Notes: a model not told the origin generated them from the letters alone. A DNA stretch of 64,000 bases from Chloroflexota bacterium (GCA_016213135.1 JACRBQ010000063.1:1-64000), one strand, 5' to 3'; counted from the stretch's first letter, positions 35,418-45,043 are shown. Made by a program: numbers and translations.

Positions 35418-36200
35418 ATGCCCTCACCATTCCCCGGTATGGATCCCTATATTGAGGCCCCCGCCGTGTGGGGCGACTTTCACGGCAGGTTGGCGAGCGA
35501 AATCAGCGCCGAACTGAACCGGCAATTGCGCCCACGCTACGTGGCGCGAATGACGCCTTACGTCACCTACGAATCGATTGAAATCACCGGCTCCATGGGT
35601 ATCCGCCCGGACGTAGGCGTGTGGCAAAATCAACCGCCATCCAAAGCCGTGCGCGAGTCCGCGACAACCATCACGCCGCCGGCCGCCGAGAGTGAAGTGG
35701 CTTACGAAGTGCCTCTGCGCCTTTATACGGTTGAGATCCATGCCGTTGAGGCTATGGAATTGGTGACGGCGATAGAAATTCTTTCGCCCGTCAACAAACG
35801 GCGCGGGCATGATGCCTTTTCCGATTATCGGCGGAAGCGGCGCGACTTGCTTCGCTCCTCAGTCCATCTGATCGAAATCGATCTTTTGCGCGGCGGTGAA
35901 CGGCCGCCTCTGGAAAGGCCGGTGCCGCCTGCGCCGTACTACATCACCCTCAGCCGTGCCAATCGCCGCCCGGTCGTGGACGTGTGGGCCATTCAACTGC
36001 AAGACAAGCTGCCTCGACTCCCGATTCCATTGCGTGAGCCTGATCCCGACACAGTGCTTGATCTATCAGTGATTGTCGCCCGGCTTTATGAACAGGGCGG
36101 TTACGACATGCTGATTGACTACGGCAAACCGCCTCCGCCGCCGGAACTGTCGGATGCGGAAGCAGAGTGGGTTGAGGCATTGTTGAGGGTTTCTCGATGA
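35418..36200 (+). CDS. DUF4058 family protein
   Basis: The 260-residue protein matches DUF4058, found in cyanobacteria, planctomycetes and chloroflexi, with no established function. Diagnostic phrases are the N-terminal MPSPFPGMDPYIEAP and WGDFHGRLASEIS, EILSPVNKRRGHDAFSDYRRKR in the middle, and VDVWAIQLQDKLPRLPIPL near the end. The conserved SPxNKR and YRxKR segments give it the look of a PD-(D/E)XK-like fold, which is only a guess. The ATG at 35418 is chosen over a TTG at 35406 because the family starts MPSPFPGMDP. It follows rpoD by 8 bp and precedes the nuo promoter. Confidence 0.85.
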   Translation: MPSPFPGMDPYIEAPAVWGDFHGRLASEISAELNRQLRPRYVARMTPYVTYESIEITGSMGIRPDVGVWQNQPPSKAVRESATTITPPAAESEVAYEVPLRLYTVEIHAVEAMELVTAIEILSPVNKRRGHDAFSDYRRKRRDLLRSSVHLIEIDLLRGGERPPLERPVPPAPYYITLSRANRRPVVDVWAIQLQDKLPRLPIPLREPDPDTVLDLSVIVARLYEQGGYDMLIDYGKPPPPPELSDAEAEWVEALLRVSR

Positions 36201-36216
36201 TTAATATGCGTTTTGT

Positions 36217-36245
36217 TTGACTCTCAGGATCGCTTGTGATAATAT
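36217..36245 (+). promoter_or_regulatory. Sigma-70-type promoter of the nuo operon
   Basis: TTGACT (36217-36222), a 17-bp spacer and TAATAT (36240-36245), about 30 nt before the nuoA ATG; GGGGA at 36263 can serve as ribosome site. Confidence 0.75.
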
Positions 36246-36275
36246 CTACGCACTTCCGCCCCGGGGATAACACGC

Positions 36276-36662
36276 ATGCCACTTGATCAACTGCTACAAG
36301 ACTACCTTCCCATCGTCATCCTCCTTGCTGTAGCCACTGGCTTGGCCATACTTATGGTGGCGCTGGGCCACATCCTCGGCCCCCGCCGGGACACTCCCCT
36401 CAAATTGATGCCCTACGAATCGGGCATGACGCCGATTGGCCCGGCCATGCGCCGCATCCCGGTGCGGTTCTATCTCATCGCGGTCTTGTTCATTCTGTTT
36501 GATATTGAAGTTGTGTTCTTCATGCCCTGGGCGGTGGTGTTCACCCAGTTCGTCAAGCAGGGCCTGGGGCTGTTCGTGGTGGCAGAGATGTTTGTGTTCA
36601 TCGCCATTTTGTTGGTGGGTTACATTTACGCCTGGAAAAAAGACGCGTTGGAATGGCAGTAG
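36276..36662 (+). CDS. nuoA: NADH-quinone oxidoreductase subunit A
   Basis: A small membrane subunit of complex I near the quinone tunnel. The 128-residue protein has three membrane helices and the family signatures PYESGMTPIGPA and LFDIEVVFFMPWAVVF, whose acidic residues sit in the membrane. It is the first gene of the 14-gene operon, behind its own promoter. An 80-bp heptamer-repeat gap follows before nuoB. Confidence 0.97.
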   Translation: MPLDQLLQDYLPIVILLAVATGLAILMVALGHILGPRRDTPLKLMPYESGMTPIGPAMRRIPVRFYLIAVLFILFDIEVVFFMPWAVVFTQFVKQGLGLFVVAEMFVFIAILLVGYIYAWKKDALEWQ

Positions 36663-36742
36663 TCAGGAGTCGGAAGTGGAAGATGGGAAGGGCAGAGTCC
36701 TCATTCTGTCTTCCGTCTTCTGAATTCTGAAGGCTAAAAACT
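36661..36742. repeat. Heptamer-period repeat between nuoA and nuoB
   Basis: Seven-base units run AGTCAGG, AGTCGGA, AGTGGAA, GATGGGA in the first half and CATTCTG, TCTTCCG, TCTTCTG, AATTCTG in the second. The halves are partly complementary, so the RNA could fold. It starts at the nuoA stop codon (36660-36662), whose last two bases belong to the repeat, and no gene is present. Confidence 0.8.
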
Positions 36743-37225
36743 ATGGGCATCGAACAAAAACTAGGCAACATGGGCGTGGTCACCCTGTCGTTGGAGCAGG
36801 CCGTGAATTGGAGTCGCACTAACGCCATGTGGCCCATGCTGTTTGGATTGGCGTGCTGCGCCATGGAAATGATCAGCATGCAGGCTCCGGCTTATGACGT
36901 GAGCCGCTTCGGCATGGAACTGATGCGCGCCTCGCCGCGCCAAAGCGACCTGATGATCGTGGCCGGGCGCGTGACTCGCAAGATGGCCCCCGTGCTGCGC
37001 CGCCTCTACGACCAAATGCCCGACCCCAAATGGGTGTTGGCGATGGGCGACTGCGCCTCGTGCGGCGGCATCTTCAACAACTACGCCATTGTGCAGGGCG
37101 TGGACGAAGTGGTGCCGGTGGACGTATACGTTGCCGGCTGCCCGCCGCGCCCCGAGGCGCTCATCTACGGCGTTTTGACTCTGCACGACAAAGTGCGCAA
37201 AGAGAAAATCACCACCTGGAAATAA
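36743..37225 (+). CDS. nuoB: NADH-quinone oxidoreductase subunit B
   Basis: A peripheral-arm subunit carrying cluster N2, which passes electrons to quinone. The 160-residue protein has the N2 ligands C38, C39 (LACCAMEM), C104 (GDCASCGG) and C133 ([10 protein letters not shown]). The ATG follows the repeat; nuoC begins 4 bp after the stop. Confidence 0.98.
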   Translation: MGIEQKLGNMGVVTLSLEQAVNWSRTNAMWPMLFGLACCAMEMISMQAPAYDVSRFGMELMRASPRQSDLMIVAGRVTRKMAPVLRRLYDQMPDPKWVLAMGDCASCGGIFNNYAIVQGVDEVVPVDVYVAGCPPRPEALIYGVLTLHDKVRKEKITTWK

Positions 37226-37229
37226 CTTC

Positions 37230-37751
37230 ATGACCCACGTCGAAAAGACAGTTGCCGCCCTCCGCGCCAGGTTCCCCGACGCCATCGAGGACGTGATCGA
37301 GTTTCGCGGGGAAACCACGGTCGTCATTGCGCCCCCGGCCTTAGTGGAGGTGTGCGCGTTCCTGCGCGACGATCCCGAGCTGGGCTACAACTATCTGGCC
37401 GATCTGGCCGGCGTGGACTACTTGCCGGCGGAGCCGCGCTTCGCCGTGTCGTATCTGCCGTATGCCATGGCGGCCAATGCTCGCTTGCGGCTGAAGGTGT
37501 ACCTGCCCGGCGACGCGCCGGAAGTGGCCTCGGTGACCGGGGTGTGGGTAAACGCCGACTGGCACGAACGAGAAGCGTGGGACATGCTGGGCATCAAGTT
37601 CAACGGCCACCCCGATCTGCGCCGCCTCCTCATGCCCGCCGACTGGGAGGGCCACCCGCACCGCAAAGACTACCCCCTCGGCTACGAAGAAGTGCAGTTC
37701 TCCTTCAACTGGCGCGAGATTGATGCCAGGAAACCTTACGCCAAGGATTAG
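37230..37751 (+). CDS. nuoC: NADH-quinone oxidoreductase subunit C
   Basis: The 30-kDa-type subunit of the connecting module, contacting NuoB and NuoD. The 173-residue protein ends with the family signature: WHEREAWDMLGIKFNGHPDL, RRLLMPADWEGHPHRKDYPL. It is a separate gene, not fused to nuoD as in some enterobacteria. nuoD starts 2 bp after its stop. Confidence 0.97.
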   Translation: MTHVEKTVAALRARFPDAIEDVIEFRGETTVVIAPPALVEVCAFLRDDPELGYNYLADLAGVDYLPAEPRFAVSYLPYAMAANARLRLKVYLPGDAPEVASVTGVWVNADWHEREAWDMLGIKFNGHPDLRRLLMPADWEGHPHRKDYPLGYEEVQFSFNWREIDARKPYAKD

Positions 37752-37753
37752 CC

Positions 37754-38989
37754 ATGTCTCAAGTGCGCGAAATCGAAACCACGGTAGACGAACTCAAACA
37801 CCTGTTCAGCGACCGGGCCGCGACCGGCGAGACCATGGTGCTCAACATGGGGCCGCAGCACCCCAGCACCCACGGCGTGCTGCGCCTCATCCTCGAACTG
37901 GACGGCGAGACGGTGGTGCGTTGTATCCCCGACATCGGCTATTTGCACACCGGCATCGAGAAGAACATGGAAGCCAAGACCTACCTCAAGGCCCTGGTGA
38001 TGACCGACCGTCTGGACTACCTCAACAACGTTGGCAACAATCTCGTCTACTGTATGGCTATCGAAAAGCTGATGGATGTGAAAGTGCCGGAGCGCGCGCA
38101 GGCCATCCGCGTGCTCATGACCGAGTTGCAGCGCATCGCCTCGCATTTGGTGTGGCTGGGCACGCACGCCATCGACATGGCCTCCATGAGTGTTTTGCTG
38201 TACTGCTTCCGCGAGCGCGAACGCATCATGGATATTTTCGAAATGGTCTCCGGCCAGCGAATGATGACCTCATACATTCGCCCCGGCGGCGTATGGCGCG
38301 ACCTGCCCCCCGGTTTTGAAACCGTGGTGGCCGATTTTCTGGATTACCTCCCGGCCAAGCTGGACGACTATGAGCGCCTGCTCACCAACAACCCCATCTT
38401 CAAGCTGCGCACGCAGGGCATTGGTTACATCAGCGCCGAAGAGGCCGTGCGTTGGGGCCTCAGCGGCCCCAGCCTGCGCGGCTCGGGCGTGAACTATGAC
38501 GTGCGCAAGGCCATGCCCTACAGCGGCTACGAGCAATACGAATTCGACGTGCCGCTCGAAACGGGCGGCGACGTGTACTCCCGATACCGCTGCCGCATGC
38601 GCGAATTCCGCGAATCGATCAAAATATGCCGGCAGGTGCTGGCCAAACTGCCCAAAGGCCCCTTCATCACCGGTGACCGCAAAGTGGCCCCGCCGCCGCG
38701 CTCCGAGCTGGGACACAGCATGGAAGCGGTGATCCACCACTTCAAGCTGTGGACGGAAGGGTTCTCTGCGCCCAGGGGCGAAGTGTATGTGGCCACCGAA
38801 TCGCCGCGCGGTGAATTGGGCGTGTATCTCGTGGGCGACGGCGGTCCCAAACCGGTGCGGGTGCATTTTCGCACCCCGTCGTTTGTGAATCTGGAAGCCC
38901 TGTCGTTGCTCGGCGAGGGGTATCTGGTGGCCGACCTGGTCGCCATCATTGGCAGTATTGACATTGTGCTGGGAGACGTAGACAGATAA
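37754..38989 (+). CDS. nuoD: NADH-quinone oxidoreductase subunit D
   Basis: The 49-kDa subunit, related to the large subunit of NiFe hydrogenases, forming the quinone pocket with NuoB. The 411-residue protein contains MGPQHPSTHGVLRLILELDG, the quinone-site His (STHG), GYLHTGIEKNMEAKTYLKA, and ends IGSIDIVLGDVDR. The hydrogenase Cys ligands are absent, as expected. Its stop overlaps the nuoE start (TAATG). Confidence 0.98.
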   Translation: MSQVREIETTVDELKHLFSDRAATGETMVLNMGPQHPSTHGVLRLILELDGETVVRCIPDIGYLHTGIEKNMEAKTYLKALVMTDRLDYLNNVGNNLVYCMAIEKLMDVKVPERAQAIRVLMTELQRIASHLVWLGTHAIDMASMSVLLYCFRERERIMDIFEMVSGQRMMTSYIRPGGVWRDLPPGFETVVADFLDYLPAKLDDYERLLTNNPIFKLRTQGIGYISAEEAVRWGLSGPSLRGSGVNYDVRKAMPYSGYEQYEFDVPLETGGDVYSRYRCRMREFRESIKICRQVLAKLPKGPFITGDRKVAPPPRSELGHSMEAVIHHFKLWTEGFSAPRGEVYVATESPRGELGVYLVGDGGPKPVRVHFRTPSFVNLEALSLLGEGYLVADLVAIIGSIDIVLGDVDR

Positions 38990-39486
38990 TGCTTGCCGAA
39001 AAATACCGCAATCAAATTGACGCCACCCTGGCCAAGTACCCCGCCGATCAGAAACGCTCGGCGGTTATGCCGCTTTTATATATCGCGCAATCGGAATACG
39101 GCCACATCACCCGCGACGCCATGCAGGAAGTGGCCGACATCCTCGGGCTGGAGCCTACACAGGTGGCGTCCGTCGTCGGCTTCTATACGCTGTATCACGA
39201 CCATGCCGCCGGAAAGCACTACATCCAGATTTGCAACGACTTGCCGTGCGCCCTGCGCGGGGCCGACAAGTTTGCCGCCGACCTGTGCGCCAAGTTTGGC
39301 GTAAAGCTGGGCGAGACCACCGCCGACGGCATGTTCACCATCGAGGGCGTGATGTGCCTCGCCGCCTGCGACAAAGCGCCGATGTTCCAATTGCAGAACA
39401 CGGAAGGCATCAAGTATTACGAGAGCCAGACGGTGGAATCGGCTGCGGCGGTGATGGAAGAGTTGCGGGCCAAAACCGATCAATAG
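38989..39486 (+). CDS. nuoE: NADH-quinone oxidoreductase subunit E
   Basis: A thioredoxin-fold subunit of the NADH module holding cluster N1a. The 165-residue protein has the four [2Fe-2S] ligands C82, C87 (ICNDLPC), C123 and C127 (MCLAAC). Presence of nuoE, nuoF and nuoG shows a full NADH-oxidising complex I rather than an 11-subunit form using another donor. An 80-bp repeat-containing gap follows. Confidence 0.97.
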   Translation: MLAEKYRNQIDATLAKYPADQKRSAVMPLLYIAQSEYGHITRDAMQEVADILGLEPTQVASVVGFYTLYHDHAAGKHYIQICNDLPCALRGADKFAADLCAKFGVKLGETTADGMFTIEGVMCLAACDKAPMFQLQNTEGIKYYESQTVESAAAVMEELRAKTDQ

Positions 39487-39566
39487 AGACGTTGATGACG
39501 CAGATAGGCGCAGATAGAGAATTATCAGCGTCGATCGGCGTTTGTCTGCGTCCAAAAGATTGAACC
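39487..39566. repeat. CGCAGATA-type repeat between nuoE and nuoF
   Basis: Words GACGCAGATA and GCGCAGATAG and, inverted, GTCTGCGTCC recur in this gap. It is non-coding, consistent with the dispersed short-repeat load in the operon. Confidence 0.65.
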
Positions 39567-40901
39567 ATGGAACATATTGTTCTGCGCCACCGGGACATTC
39601 CCGGAATAGACAAGCTGGACGTGTACATCGCCAACGGCGGCTTCGAGGCCTACAAAAAAGTGGTGACCTCGATGAAGCCGGAGGAAGTGATCGACGTGGT
39701 GAAGGCCTCGGGCCTGCGCGGGCGGGGCGGCGCGGGTTTCCCCACCGGCGTCAAGTGGTCGTTTCTCACCAAAAACCGGCCGGCCTATTACGTGGTGTGC
39801 AACTCCGACGAATCGGAGCCGGGCACGTTCAAAGACCGTGAAATCATGGAGAAGAATCCCTTCCAGTTTTTGGAAGGGCTGATGATTGCCGCTTACGCCG
39901 CCCGGGCCGCCGTGGCCTACAACTACATGCGCGGCGAGTTCTGGACTCTGGCGCGCGAGTTGGACAAGAAAATTGCCGAAGTGAAAGCGCGCGGCTTCCT
40001 CGGCAAGAACATTCTGGGTTCGGGTTATTCACTGGAGCTATACACCCACCTCGGCGCGGGCGCGTACATCTGTGGCGAGGAAAGCGCGCTGCTGGAATCG
40101 CTCGAAGGCAAGCTGGGCCAGCCGCGCCTCAAGCCGCCCTTCCCGGCGGACAAGGGCCTGTACCAGATGCCCACGGTGGTGAACAACACCGAAACGCTGA
40201 CCAATGTGCCGATGATCCTCGCGCGCGGCGCGGAGTGGTACAAAGCCATTGGCACGCCCACCAGCGCGGGCAGCAAAGTGATGTGCCTCTCGGGGCACGT
40301 GAACAAGCCGGGCAACTACGAAGCGCCCCTGGGCATCACCTTCCGTGAGTTGATCTACGGCGAGCAGTACGGCGGCGGCATCCCCGGCGGTAAAAAGCTC
40401 AAGGGCATTTTGCCCTCGGGCGCGTCGGCTCCCATTTTGCCCGCCACCGAAGCCATTCTCGATACGCCGATGGATTATGAATCGGTGGCCAAGGCCGGGT
40501 CGCAGTTGGGGTCGGCTTCGGTGATTTTGCTGGACGAAACGGTGGACATGGCCTGGGCCGCGCTGAAGATGATCCGCTTCTTCAAGCATGAGTCGTGCGG
40601 CAAGTGCACGCCGTGCCGCGAGGGGACGTATTGGATGCTGCACGTCCTCGACCGCATCAACGACGGCCAGGCCGTTGCCGCCGACGTGGAGTTGCTGGGC
40701 AACGTGGCGAATCAGATGGTGGGCAAGTGCCTGTGCCCGCTGGGCGAGTTCTCCGTCAGCCCGGTGTTGTCGTCGCTCAAAAATTTCCGCGCCGATTACG
40801 AGGCGCATCTCAAAGACTCGAAGAAACCGGCCGCGAAACCGGCCGCCAAACCGGCCGCGATACCGGCCGCGAAACAGACCGAGATTGCGGCAGGGGATTA
40901 G
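39567..40901 (+). CDS. nuoF: NADH-quinone oxidoreductase subunit F
   Basis: Binds NADH and FMN and cluster N3. The 444-residue protein has RGRGGAGFPTGVKWSFL (FMN/NADH site, about 51-67), NSDESEPGTFKDR, and cluster ligands C344, C347, C350 (SCGKCTPC) with a further Cys near 388-390 (GKCLCPLG). The last about 25 residues are an unusual Lys/Pro/Ala-rich tail (KPAAKPAAKPAA) encoded by a 12-base repeat; it lies outside the conserved fold. nuoG starts 6 bp later. Confidence 0.97.
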   Translation: MEHIVLRHRDIPGIDKLDVYIANGGFEAYKKVVTSMKPEEVIDVVKASGLRGRGGAGFPTGVKWSFLTKNRPAYYVVCNSDESEPGTFKDREIMEKNPFQFLEGLMIAAYAARAAVAYNYMRGEFWTLARELDKKIAEVKARGFLGKNILGSGYSLELYTHLGAGAYICGEESALLESLEGKLGQPRLKPPFPADKGLYQMPTVVNNTETLTNVPMILARGAEWYKAIGTPTSAGSKVMCLSGHVNKPGNYEAPLGITFRELIYGEQYGGGIPGGKKLKGILPSGASAPILPATEAILDTPMDYESVAKAGSQLGSASVILLDETVDMAWAALKMIRFFKHESCGKCTPCREGTYWMLHVLDRINDGQAVAADVELLGNVANQMVGKCLCPLGEFSVSPVLSSLKNFRADYEAHLKDSKKPAAKPAAKPAAIPAAKQTEIAAGD

Positions 40902-40907
40902 TCCAAT

Positions 40908-43352
40908 ATGGCCGACCTGATCAAGCTCAAGATTGACGACGTTGAATTGTCCGTGCCCAAAGGCACGCTGGTGGTGGATGCCGCCAAGCAGATTGAAAAC
41001 GATATTCCCGTTTTCTGCTATCACCCCAAACTGACGCCGGTGGGAATGTGCCGCATGTGCCTGGTCGAAGTGGGCCGGGTTCAAAAAGATCGCGCCACCG
41101 GGCAGTTGGTGCTGGACGAAAACGGCCGGCCCAAGATTGCCTACAGCCCCAAGCTGGAAACGGCGTGCACGCTCCCGGTCGAAGAAGGGATGCACATTCG
41201 CACCGAGAACGGCAAAGTGGCCGGTGCGCGCAACGACGTGGTGGAGTTCATTCTAACTTCGCACCCGCTGGATTGCCCGGTGTGCGACAAAGGCGGCGAG
41301 TGCCCGTTGCAGAATCTTACGCTGCGCTACGGCCCCGGCAGCAGCCGCTTTGTGTTTGACGAGAAGCAGCATCTCGACAAGCACGTGCCGTTGGGCGCCG
41401 AAGACAACGCCCTCATTTTCCTCGACCGCGAGCGCTGCATCCAGTGCGCGCGTTGCACCCGCTTTGCCGACGAGGTGGTGGACGATCACGTCATCGGCTT
41501 TTACCAACGGGGACGCAAGCTCGAAATCGTCACCTTCTCCGACCCCGGCTTCGATTCGAAATTCTCCGGCAACACCACCGACATCTGCCCGGTGGGCGCG
41601 CTCACCACTGCCGACTTCCGCTTCCAGGCCCGCCCGTGGGAGCTGACCCACTCCGCCTCCATTTGCGCGCAATGCCCGGTGGGCTGCAACCTGCACCTCA
41701 ACACGCGGCGCTCGGGCACGTCGGGCCGCATCGAAATTAAGCGGGTGATGCCCCGGCAAAACGAGCAGGTGAACGAGATTTGGATTTGCGACAAGGGCCG
41801 CTTTGGGCATCACTTCACCGCCAGCCCCGACCGTCTGACCTCGCCGCTCATCCGCAAGACTGCGACCGGCCAACTGGAAGAGGCCTCGTGGGATGAGGCG
41901 CTGGAGTTGGTGGCAACGAAGTTGAAAGCGGCCAATGGCGCGGTGCTAGGGCTGGCGGGCGGGCGTCTAGCCAATGAGGATTTGTTCGCGTTCAATCAAT
42001 TGGTGACCGGCCTCGGCGGTCGCGCCGTCCTCGCCTCTCACATGGGCGGCGGCGATTGGGTGCAGAAGGTGGGACTGGGCGCCGGATCCAATTTTGGCGC
42101 GATGGGCAAAGGCACGACCATCGTCGTGGTGGCCTCGGACCTCGAAGAGGAAGCGCCTATTTGGTGGCTGCGCGTGAAGCAGGCCGCCGACCGCGGCGCA
42201 AAGTTGATTGTGGCGAATGCGCGTCCCACCAAGTTGGATCGGTACGCCAAACACAAAGTGACGTACGCCTACGGCGATGAAGTGAGCGCGGTTAACGGGC
42301 TGGCTGCTCAGGCGGCACAGGCGGAAAACCTTGTGGTCGTGTACGGCGGCGAGGGGATGGATTTGGCGGCCTCGACGGCGCTGGCGCAAGCGTGCGCCAA
42401 TTTGCTGATCAGCACCAAACACACGGGCCGACCGAACAATGGATTGGTTGCAGTGTGGCCGCACGCGAACACGCAGGGCGCGTGGGATATGGGCGTGCGC
42501 CCCAGCGGCGACGCCTTGCCCGAGGCGGCAGTGTTGCTCGTGGCCGCTTCCGACCCGGTGGGCGACGGGGCGGCGCTGCCCAGGGTTGGGTTCACCGTGG
42601 TGTCGGAGTTGTTCCGCACCGCCACCGCCAACGCGGCGGATGTGGTGTTGCCCGCGCAGGCCTTCACCGAGCGCGAGGGATCGTTCACCAGCGGCGAGCG
42701 GCGGGTGCAACGCTTTTACCCGGCGGTTCCGGCCATGGGCCACAGCCGCGCCGACTGGCAAATTTTTTCGCAGTTGGGCGAACGGGTGGGGCAGGGCCAG
42801 ACCAGGCCCGGCGCCGCCGCCGTGATGACAGAGATTTCAAAGGCAGTGCCGGACTATTCGGGCGTGACGTATCAGGCCATGGCCAAAGTGGAAAAGCAGT
42901 TCCCCGATGTGGGCGGCACGGATTTGTATTACGGCGGCACGGCGTATCAGAACAATGCCGGGCTGGGGGTGCAGTATCCTTCCGCCGCCGACCGGGGCGA
43001 ACCGGTTGCGGTAGCGGAGGTGGCCTCCGTGGCTCACAGGGTTGGGGGGCTGGTGGCAGCGCCCATCACGGTGCTGTACGATCGAGGCACGACGTTTATC
43101 CGATCGTACGTGATGCACCCGCGCATCCCCAGGCCGTATATCGTCATCAATCCGGCGGACGCGGCGGCGCTGGGCATCGCCGATGGCGAGACGATTGTGC
43201 TTTCAGTGAACGGCAAAGAGCTGTCGGCGGCGGCGCGCGTGGACGGGCATGCCCCTGCGGGCGCGCTGCTGGCGCCGCAAAGCCTGGGCAGCCCGGCGCT
43301 TGTGGGGCTGACGCCGGCGGCGGCGCACAAACTCGAGAAGGTCGAAGCGTAA
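40908..43352 (+). CDS. nuoG: NADH-quinone oxidoreductase subunit G
   Basis: The large iron-sulfur subunit of the NADH module. The 814-residue protein has an N-terminal plant-type [2Fe-2S] ferredoxin (C37, C48, C51, C87), the His-Cys [4Fe-4S] motif (HPLDCPVCDKGGECPLQ), two further cubane motifs (CIQCARC, DICPVGAL), a CAQCPVGC set typical of the additional N7-type cluster, and a molybdopterin-oxidoreductase-like C-terminal part (about 300-814). The enzyme does not need molybdenum in complex I. Located between nuoF and nuoH. Confidence 0.96.
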   Translation: MADLIKLKIDDVELSVPKGTLVVDAAKQIENDIPVFCYHPKLTPVGMCRMCLVEVGRVQKDRATGQLVLDENGRPKIAYSPKLETACTLPVEEGMHIRTENGKVAGARNDVVEFILTSHPLDCPVCDKGGECPLQNLTLRYGPGSSRFVFDEKQHLDKHVPLGAEDNALIFLDRERCIQCARCTRFADEVVDDHVIGFYQRGRKLEIVTFSDPGFDSKFSGNTTDICPVGALTTADFRFQARPWELTHSASICAQCPVGCNLHLNTRRSGTSGRIEIKRVMPRQNEQVNEIWICDKGRFGHHFTASPDRLTSPLIRKTATGQLEEASWDEALELVATKLKAANGAVLGLAGGRLANEDLFAFNQLVTGLGGRAVLASHMGGGDWVQKVGLGAGSNFGAMGKGTTIVVVASDLEEEAPIWWLRVKQAADRGAKLIVANARPTKLDRYAKHKVTYAYGDEVSAVNGLAAQAAQAENLVVVYGGEGMDLAASTALAQACANLLISTKHTGRPNNGLVAVWPHANTQGAWDMGVRPSGDALPEAAVLLVAASDPVGDGAALPRVGFTVVSELFRTATANAADVVLPAQAFTEREGSFTSGERRVQRFYPAVPAMGHSRADWQIFSQLGERVGQGQTRPGAAAVMTEISKAVPDYSGVTYQAMAKVEKQFPDVGGTDLYYGGTAYQNNAGLGVQYPSAADRGEPVAVAEVASVAHRVGGLVAAPITVLYDRGTTFIRSYVMHPRIPRPYIVINPADAAALGIADGETIVLSVNGKELSAAARVDGHAPAGALLAPQSLGSPALVGLTPAAAHKLEKVEA

Positions 43353-43406
43353 ACGCGCGCGCAAGGTGATTGCGTCGCGCGATTCATGAGATGCGTATCC
43401 TAAGCT

Positions 43407-44474
43407 ATGGAACTTAAAACCTTCGTCGAAATCGGCCTGGCCGCGTTGATCAAAAGCGCGCTGTTGGCGATCGTGCTGTTGACGGCGTTTGCCTACATGA
43501 CCCTGGCCGAGCGGAAAGTGCTGGCCTGGATGCAGGTGCGGGTTGGCCCCAACCGGGCCGGGCCGTTTGGCTTCTTTCAGCCGGTGGCCGACGGCATCAA
43601 ACTGCTGTTCAAAGAAGAACTGATCCCGTCGGGCGCGGAGCGCGTTCTGTTCGTGTTGGCGCCGATCATCACCGTGATCCCGGCGCTGATCATCATGGGC
43701 GTGGTGCCGTTCGGCCCGCCCATTGAGGTGTTTGGCTACAAGGTGCCGCTGGCGATCGCCGATATCAACGTGGGCATGCTGTACATCCTGTCGGTGGCAT
43801 CGATTGCGGTCTACGGCATTGTGCTGGCTGGCTGGTCGTCGAACAACAAATATGCCATGATGGGCGGCCTGCGCTCCACGGCGCAAATGGTGAGTTACGA
43901 AATTGCGCTGGGCCTGGCCATCGTCGGGCCGATTCTTGTTGCCGGTTCGATGAGCCTGCGCGACATTACGCTGTCGCAAACGACTTTGTGGAACGTGGTG
44001 CGGCAGCCGGTGGGGGCGCTGATCTTCTTCCTCGCCACGCTGGCGGAAGTGAACCGCGCGCCGTTTGATATGCCCGAAGCCGAACAGGAGTTGACGGCGG
44101 GCTACCATACCGAGTATTCCGGCATGAAGTTCGCGCTGTTTTTTATGGCCGAATACATAAAGATGGTGGCCGTGAGCGGCATTGGCGTTGCCCTGTTCTT
44201 TGGCGGTTACCTGGGGCCGTTCCTCGATACCGTGGGGCCGTGGGTGATCAACGGCTGGGCCGTGGGCAGTTGGATTGCGGGGCTGCTTGGCCTGTTGTAC
44301 TTCAGCCTCAAGACTGCGTTCTTTCTTTTCTGCATGATCTGGATCCGCGGCACACTGCCCCGGTTGCGCTACGATCAGTTGATGCGTTTGGGCTGGAAGG
44401 TGATGCTGCCGCTGGCGCTGGCCAATGTGGTCGTGACGGCGGTGGCGCTGGCGCTGTTAGGCGCGCGGGGATAA
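43407..44474 (+). CDS. nuoH: NADH-quinone oxidoreductase subunit H
   Basis: A membrane subunit that with NuoB and NuoD forms the quinone channel. The 355-residue, eight-helix protein shows LAERKVLAWMQVRVGPNRAG, FFQPVADGIKLLFKEE and EVNRAPFDMPEAEQELTAGY. The ATG at 43407 is 54 bp after nuoG. Confidence 0.97.
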   Translation: MELKTFVEIGLAALIKSALLAIVLLTAFAYMTLAERKVLAWMQVRVGPNRAGPFGFFQPVADGIKLLFKEELIPSGAERVLFVLAPIITVIPALIIMGVVPFGPPIEVFGYKVPLAIADINVGMLYILSVASIAVYGIVLAGWSSNNKYAMMGGLRSTAQMVSYEIALGLAIVGPILVAGSMSLRDITLSQTTLWNVVRQPVGALIFFLATLAEVNRAPFDMPEAEQELTAGYHTEYSGMKFALFFMAEYIKMVAVSGIGVALFFGGYLGPFLDTVGPWVINGWAVGSWIAGLLGLLYFSLKTAFFLFCMIWIRGTLPRLRYDQLMRLGWKVMLPLALANVVVTAVALALLGARG

Positions 44475-44542
44475 GCAGCGGCCGGCGGCCGGAAGTCATC
44501 TCCCGACTTCCGACACCCGACTTCTGGATTAGCGAGGTCGTC
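44475..44542. repeat. Heptamer-period repeat between nuoH and nuoI
   Basis: After a GC-rich GCGGCCGGCGGCC stretch, units CCCGACT, TCCGACA, CCCGACT, TCTGGAT run in strict seven-base phase (44502-44529). No gene is present. Confidence 0.8.
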
Positions 44543-45043
44543 ATGTTCGGTGAAATAGTCAAAGGCCTGGGCACCACGTTCAAACACGTGTTTGACGAGC
44601 CGGTCACCATTCAATACCCCGAAGTGAAGCGCCCGGTGCGCGAGCGCTTCAAGGGGCGGCACGAACTCAAGCGCTACGACAACGGGCTGGAGAAGTGCAT
44701 CGGCTGCGCGCTGTGCGCCGCCGCCTGCCCGGCAGACGCCATTTTTGTGCAGGCCGCCGAGAACACCGACGAGCGCCGTTTTTCGCCGGGCGAGCGCTAT
44801 TCGGAAGTGTATGAGATCAACATGCTGCGTTGCATCTATTGCGGCTTTTGCGAGGATGCCTGCCCCACCGAAGCCATTGTGCTGGAGAGCAATTACGAAC
44901 TGGCTTACACCGACCGCCAGTCGGCCATTTTCACCAAAGACATGCTCATCGTTCCCGTGCCCGAGGCCGGCCGGCCCACGCCGCAGCAAGTGACGCCGGG
45001 GGCGTTTGACCGGTCTATTCCGGAGATGCAAGACCCGAAGTGA
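44543..45043 (+). CDS. nuoI: NADH-quinone oxidoreductase subunit I
   Basis: A ferredoxin-like subunit with clusters N6a and N6b, between the NADH module and N2. The ATG at 44543 (MFGEIVKGLG) starts the family-typical N-terminus; the frame is open farther upstream only over nuoH. The 166-residue protein has two 4Fe-4S motifs: C52, C55, C58, C62 (CIGCALCAAACP) and C97, C100, C103, C107 (CIYCGFCEDACP). Confidence 0.97.
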   Translation: MFGEIVKGLGTTFKHVFDEPVTIQYPEVKRPVRERFKGRHELKRYDNGLEKCIGCALCAAACPADAIFVQAAENTDERRFSPGERYSEVYEINMLRCIYCGFCEDACPTEAIVLESNYELAYTDRQSAIFTKDMLIVPVPEAGRPTPQQVTPGAFDRSIPEMQDPK

